Shown here: piece after piece, positions 6,930 through 10,029 of the stretch | How positions within the stretch are numbered: the stretch's first letter is position 1 | Layout of the letters: the number at the start of each line of letters is the position of its first letter | Source: Caryophanales bacterium UBA6768 | Lineage (GTDB): Bacteria > Bacillota > Bacilli > Bacillales_D > Amphibacillaceae | NCBI GenBank assembly: GCA_002453315.1 | Contig: DKGO01000102.1 | Span: 1 to 10,029, forward strand | DNA length: 10,029 nt | Direction of reading: 5' to 3' | Translations under genes and position numbers: made by a program | Notes under the pieces: model-generated | Seen by the model: the letters and a program-made list of their open reading frames with translations, nothing else | Database searches by the model: none | Told to the model about the DNA's origin: nothing

Positions 6930-8996
6930 TCAATTATTCTTTCCTATGAATTGGTCAAGTGATAAGTGATTGTAATAATTTTCTTCAAGTATTTTTGTTG
7001 AATAATAAAACTGTCGACTAACTTCTTTTTTCATTTCATCAATAAATGATGGGTCATCCTTATTTTCCTGATCAAATGGAATAAATTCATGATTAGGACG
7101 ATAAAACTTCCCCTTGTTTGTAATAAAACTTTTATCTTTAAACACGACTAGTGGATCTGAATTCGTCGAAAATACATCTCTTCCCATTAGCAATCTCGAA
7201 TCATAATCAATTCCCATTAAATTAGATACTGTCGGAAGGATATCCATACTTGATGCTGGTTCCTCCACAACAATAGGATCCATATGTGTTGCATAAATAA
7301 TTAAATCATTTTTGTAAATTTCGAATTTTTCATCTAATTTTTCACCAGATAATTCTTCAATCGTGTCATTATCCAAGCCGTAAGGATAGTGATCACCACT
7401 TAGTACGATTAACGTATGATCTAACACATCTGCTTCTTCAAGTCTTTGTATCAGTTTTTCCAAAGCCCTATCTAGCTCAATTTGCGTCGCCATATAGGCT
7501 TTTGCCTGATTCGATAATGGAAGATCATTGACTAAATGTTTATTTTTATACGCCATCGAATTATCGTTAAATGAATATTCTAAATGGCCACTGACCGTCA
7601 TATAGTAGGCATGAAAAGGTTCATCATGGATATATTCATCAATTGTTTTTTCCATCATTTCAAGATCTGAGGCTGGCCATACTTGTTTCACTTCAAGCCC
7701 ATTTCCTACACCTTTATAATCATAGCCCATATTCGGATGTGACTTATGACGACCATAATAAGTATAGGTATGATTGTGGTAGGCCTTTGTTGTATAGCCT
7801 TTCTCTTTCATTTGATTCCCTAAAACAAATGGAACATTATTTTTTGCTGATTCTTCAAAGCTCCACACATTTGTATCGGGTAGTAGACCGTGTAGTGCTA
7901 CGTATTCACCATCTGTTGTACTATGATTCCAAATTGGTGTATAAAAATTTCCAAATTGAATCCCTTCCGTTGATAACTTGTGTAATGTTGGGGTCACATC
8001 TTCATCAATTGCATAATACGTAAATGACTCAGCAGTTAATACAATTAAATTATAATCTTTAAACATTCCAGTATATTCATTTTTTACCGTCGGTTTAACT
8101 TGATTAAAATAGCGATGCATATTTTTTATCGTATCATTTGTTTCCAATGCAATCAGCTGATTGAAATCTATTGGAAGCACATTATATTCAATATTTTCTT
8201 CAGACAATGCCTCAACGGGAGCATCATCTTCAACTGTCTCTTCATTGTTAAATACTGGCAACGGCTCTGCTTCCACATCTAAAGCAACATCTTCCTCCAT
8301 TGGCGGTGACCAATCAAGCAAATAACGTTGTGTATCAAGTCTCATCATCATCATCAATCCTAAATGTTCAACTGCCAAATTAGGTGTCAAATGATCATGA
8401 AATAATTCATTAGTATCATCATCTAATTGGGTAAATCCAAATGTTATTACATAACTTAAGATAATTCCTATTATGCTTATGATGACTAATTGGCGACTGT
8501 TACGCCATGTAATATAAAGGTCCCTCACCTTCACCCTTATTTGATAATAAATGATTAAATAAATAAATATCGGTATAAATAATAATACAATAATTAACAG
8601 GTTATCACTTATGGTGGATAAAATGACAGATTTAAAGCCAAGTCCTTGTCCAACATTTTGGGCCGATTGAAATGTATAAAATGTTCGGAATATATCGTGA
8701 TAAAGAATTTGCGTTGTATATAGAAATACGACCATGAAAATAGTCAATAATTGAAACACAACATGGTATTTCATTGGTATTAATGTCAAAAACAATACGA
8801 AAATACAAGCAAAGGTAAAAACAAATAATAAAGACATGACCCAGCCCAATGAAAAAATGTTGATGACGGGATCATTTATAAAAATTCTTAACATCGTTTC
8901 ACCAAACATGAAAATCGACACAAATATCAACCACTGATATAACATGTACTTTTGAAACTTTTGCCGAATTAATTTATCTTGTGCTTGCTTTCTCAA
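6930..8996 (-). CDS. LTA-synthase-family phosphoglycerol transferase (sulfatase fold)
   Basis: A 688-residue membrane enzyme, expected to transfer glycerol phosphate from phosphatidylglycerol to a growing lipoteichoic acid chain or a related acceptor outside the cell. A basic N-terminus precedes five hydrophobic helices (about 18-38, 47-72, 79-98, 132-151, 169-189). The extracellular sulfatase-type domain starts near residue 312. LIVLTAESF gives the metal ligand Glu323, HSTTDGEY the predicted catalytic Thr360, MTVSGH (466-471) a substrate-region His, and VLSGDHYPYG the metal ligands Asp535 and His536. The active site is thus intact. Residues 232-272 form an acidic linker, and the protein is longer than the roughly 620-650 of B. 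subtilis LtaS paralogues. TTGEY-like motif wording resembles clostridial relatives more than classical LtaS (KTSDAEF), so the exact polymer is uncertain. The start is TTG at 8996 with GGGGG 6 bases upstream. Confidence 0.88.
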   Translation of the reverse strand: MRKQAQDKLIRQKFQKYMLYQWLIFVSIFMFGETMLRIFINDPVINIFSLGWVMSLLFVFTFACIFVLFLTLIPMKYHVVFQLLTIFMVVFLYTTQILYHDIFRTFYTFQSAQNVGQGLGFKSVILSTISDNLLIIVLLFIPIFIYLIIYYQIRVKVRDLYITWRNSRQLVIISIIGIILSYVITFGFTQLDDDTNELFHDHLTPNLAVEHLGLMMMMRLDTQRYLLDWSPPMEEDVALDVEAEPLPVFNNEETVEDDAPVEALSEENIEYNVLPIDFNQLIALETNDTIKNMHRYFNQVKPTVKNEYTGMFKDYNLIVLTAESFTYYAIDEDVTPTLHKLSTEGIQFGNFYTPIWNHSTTDGEYVALHGLLPDTNVWSFEESAKNNVPFVLGNQMKEKGYTTKAYHNHTYTYYGRHKSHPNMGYDYKGVGNGLEVKQVWPASDLEMMEKTIDEYIHDEPFHAYYMTVSGHLEYSFNDNSMAYKNKHLVNDLPLSNQAKAYMATQIELDRALEKLIQRLEEADVLDHTLIVLSGDHYPYGLDNDTIEELSGEKLDEKFEIYKNDLIIYATHMDPIVVEEPASSMDILPTVSNLMGIDYDSRLLMGRDVFSTNSDPLVVFKDKSFITNKGKFYRPNHEFIPFDQENKDDPSFIDEMKKEVSRQFYYSTKILEENYYNHLSLDQFIGKNN

Positions 8997-9002
8997 CGAT
9001 AT

Positions 9003-9007
9003 CCCCC
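9003..9007 (-). promoter_or_regulatory. Ribosome binding site for the TTG start of the LTA-synthase-family gene
   Basis: GTGGGGGAT on the minus strand places a G-rich Shine-Dalgarno core 6 bases before TTG at 8996. No in-frame ATG exists before residue 18, which lies at the edge of the first membrane helix, so TTG is the best start. Confidence 0.65.
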
Positions 9008-9075
9008 ACGTTACCTTTATCTTTTTTCGTTACATAACCTTTCACTAAAAGGCACACAAATACCAAATCTTGTTA

Positions 9076-9105
9076 TTTATATTACCATACAATTGTCTAT
9101 GTGAA
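9076..9105 (-). promoter_or_regulatory. Predicted promoter of the LTA-synthase-family gene
   Basis: On the minus strand TTCACA (9105-9100) and TATAAA (9081-9076) are 18 bp apart. An overlapping alternative -10, TAATAT (9084-9079), is preceded by TGG as an extended element. Either lies about 80 bases before the TTG start and after the yteA terminator, so the gene probably has its own transcript. Confidence 0.45.
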
Positions 9106-9136
9106 CATATGACTGTAGTTAGGGGTAGGTACAAAC

Positions 9137-9157
9137 AAAAAAAGGGCGTCGCCCTTA
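9137..9157 (-). terminator. Intrinsic terminator of the yteA-like gene
   Basis: On the minus strand a perfect 6-bp stem AAGGGC/GCCCTT (9156-9151 with 9147-9142) closes a three-base GAC loop and runs straight into seven T (9143-9137). The stem begins one base after the TAA stop of the yteA-like gene. Short, but a classic layout. Confidence 0.85.
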
Positions 9158-9778
9158 TTAATCATCTTTGTTATTTGCTGTATATGGAAATTTTTCAACA
9201 TCTTCTACATAACCAATATTTTCATCGCTATTTATATACATTTCATTATAATTATCTTTATCTTCATAAAAATCTGAAGGCGTTTCAGATGTCCCATATC
9301 GACTTACTGCTTGCCACGTATCCTCAGCATCATATTCTCCTTGTAGTTCAGGTGTTACATTAGCAGGTGGTATGTGGGAATGCATGACTTCCTCTTCAAC
9401 AGGGCGATTTCTTTTAAATAGATCTTTTTCAGCATGTTCTATACAAGTTTTTGCCGTCGGATTAGCCTCTAATCTTTCAAACGGAATGTCGGCACTACAC
9501 ACTTCACATATCCCATATGTTCCTTCCTCCATTGCATGAAGTGATTCATTAATTTCCTCTAGTTCTCTTTCCGTATGTTCGTTTAAAGCTATATCCTTTC
9601 CCCGTTCATATATCTCTGTCGCCATATCTCCTGGATGGTTATCATAACTTGACAATTCACCAACAGCTTCTGTTTGAGATAATTCCAGGCCAAAATGATC
9701 TTGCAATTGTCGGATTAGCTGACTTTGACGTTTTAATAATTTTGCTTTAATCTTTGATTTCTGTTCCTCATGAATCAT
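9158..9778 (-). CDS. yteA: YteA-like DksA/TraR zinc-finger protein (bacillar sporulation-linked family)
   Basis: A 206-residue soluble protein. The N-terminal third (about 1-30 and 62-84) is charged and helical, and probably forms the coiled-coil pair typical of the DksA/TraR fold. Between them lies ELSSYDNHPGDMATEIYERGKD split over residues 41-62, the hallmark of the bacillar YteA family. The zinc-finger region is GICEVCSADIPFERLEANP followed by TCIEH, giving Cys91, Cys94, Cys112 and His115; the fourth ligand is His where many DksA/TraR proteins have Cys. The C-terminal 80 residues are acidic, low in hydrophobics and probably flexible. The family is annotated as sporulation-linked from its distribution, with no proven role; DksA relatives act on RNA polymerase's secondary channel. 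GGGAG lies 9 bases before the ATG, with a TTGCAA-17-TAAAAT promoter upstream and a terminator directly downstream, so it is monocistronic. Confidence 0.88.
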   Translation of the reverse strand: MIHEEQKSKIKAKLLKRQSQLIRQLQDHFGLELSQTEAVGELSSYDNHPGDMATEIYERGKDIALNEHTERELEEINESLHAMEEGTYGICEVCSADIPFERLEANPTAKTCIEHAEKDLFKRNRPVEEEVMHSHIPPANVTPELQGEYDAEDTWQAVSRYGTSETPSDFYEDKDNYNEMYINSDENIGYVEDVEKFPYTANNKDD

Positions 9779-9850
9779 CTACACATACTCCCTTCAATGG
9801 TTAATCAGTAGCATATTAATTAGATGACCTATCAAGATTTATCGTAATGA

Positions 9851-9879
9851 ATTTTATGATTTTTGAAATATCATTGCAA
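9851..9879 (-). promoter_or_regulatory. Predicted sigma-A promoter of the yteA-like gene
   Basis: On the minus strand TTGCAA (9879-9874) and TAAAAT (9856-9851) are separated by exactly 17 bp, 72 bases upstream of the ATG at 9778. This is a vegetative-type promoter, of note for a family named after sporulation. Confidence 0.55.
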
Positions 9880-9914
9880 AATAATGTCATCTTATTAACA
9901 CTCACTATTTACCA

Positions 9915-9943
9915 TCCATTAAAATATTTTCTTTTGTTATACT
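9915..9943 (+). promoter_or_regulatory. Possible outward promoter for a gene beyond the right edge
   Basis: TGTTATACT (9935-9943) is an extended -10 element on the plus strand. The -35 position (TCCATT) is weak. No gene begins in the remaining 86 bases, so if real it serves a gene outside the window. The 251 bp from 9779 to the edge otherwise hold only the yteA promoter and a DnaA-box-like sequence. Confidence 0.3.
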
Positions 9944-10029
9944 ATGTGTGATTCCTTTAAAATGATTCTTTATTTTTCATCTTCTCTTGTGCTAATATGT
10001 GGATAAGTGAGTAAATTTCATAATTCTGA

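Noticed and set aside
7643..8282. Plus-strand open frames (7643-8023, 8100-8282) opposite the LTA-synthase-family gene
   Set aside because: They are shadows of the conserved sulfatase domain and linker on the other strand; no ribosome binding sites or sensible protein features.
9070..9363. Plus-strand open frame overlapping the yteA-like gene and its terminator
   Set aside because: It runs through the yteA terminator and antisense to a conserved coding region; no ribosome binding site and an unlikely composition rich in His, Leu and Tyr.
9942..10004. Short plus-strand frame of 20 codons with a hydrophobic translation
   Set aside because: No ribosome binding site, its ATG overlaps the possible -10 element, and it is too short to distinguish from chance.
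1..10029. Mobile element, CRISPR array, phage, toxin-antitoxin or defence system
   Set aside because: No transposase, integrase, repeat array, terminal inverted repeats or flanking duplications were seen. All genes are family-recognisable chromosomal genes. The mazEF-like pair that follows alr in B. subtilis would lie beyond the left edge if present.

Overview
The window is about 10 kb of AT-rich chromosomal DNA from a spore-forming member of the Bacillaceae. The evidence is GGAGG-type ribosome binding sites, a YdcC/GerS-type spore lipoprotein, a YteA-type DksA/TraR zinc-finger protein, a LTA-synthase-family enzyme with five membrane helices, and gene neighbourhoods like those of Bacillus subtilis. 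The protein style suggests the Virgibacillus/Oceanobacillus/Gracilibacillus side of the family, but this cannot be settled from the sequence alone.

Left block, minus strand (1-2799), read right to left: acpS (holo-ACP synthase), a ydcC-like lipoprotein gene, and alr (alanine racemase, whose last few codons run off the left edge). Facing away from acpS at 2911 is a plus-strand rhomboid protease gene (ydcA-like). These four genes match the conserved ydcA-acpS-ydcC-alr neighbourhood of bacilli and serve lipid synthesis, sporulation and cell wall precursor supply.

Central block, plus strand (2911-4925): the rhomboid gene is followed after 26 bp by a CtaG-family gene (cytochrome caa3 oxidase assembly). 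Then comes a small two-helix membrane protein gene resembling ylaF (DUF5325), with its own promoter and a strong GGAGG site. Its real start is at 4731, not at an upstream TTG.

Right block, minus strand (4975-9778), read right to left: a yteA-like gene with a compact intrinsic terminator, a LTA-synthase-family gene starting with TTG, and the ribosome-associated GTPase gene typA/bipA. The short typA start at 6792 is strongly preferred over the longer open frame. typA converges on the ylaF-like gene. The last 250 bp hold the yteA promoter, a possible outward promoter and one perfect DnaA-box sequence, but no gene.

The genes form no obvious single pathway. The theme is housekeeping at the envelope and in translation: D-alanine, lipoteichoic acid type polymer, membrane proteolysis, oxidase assembly and ACP activation. 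No mobile element, CRISPR array, RNA gene or defence system was seen, and nothing here looks like a new multigene system. The points most worth checking are the apparent joining of two neighbourhoods that lie far apart in B. subtilis, substitutions in the CtaG motif, and the divergent LTA-synthase-type enzyme with an acidic linker.
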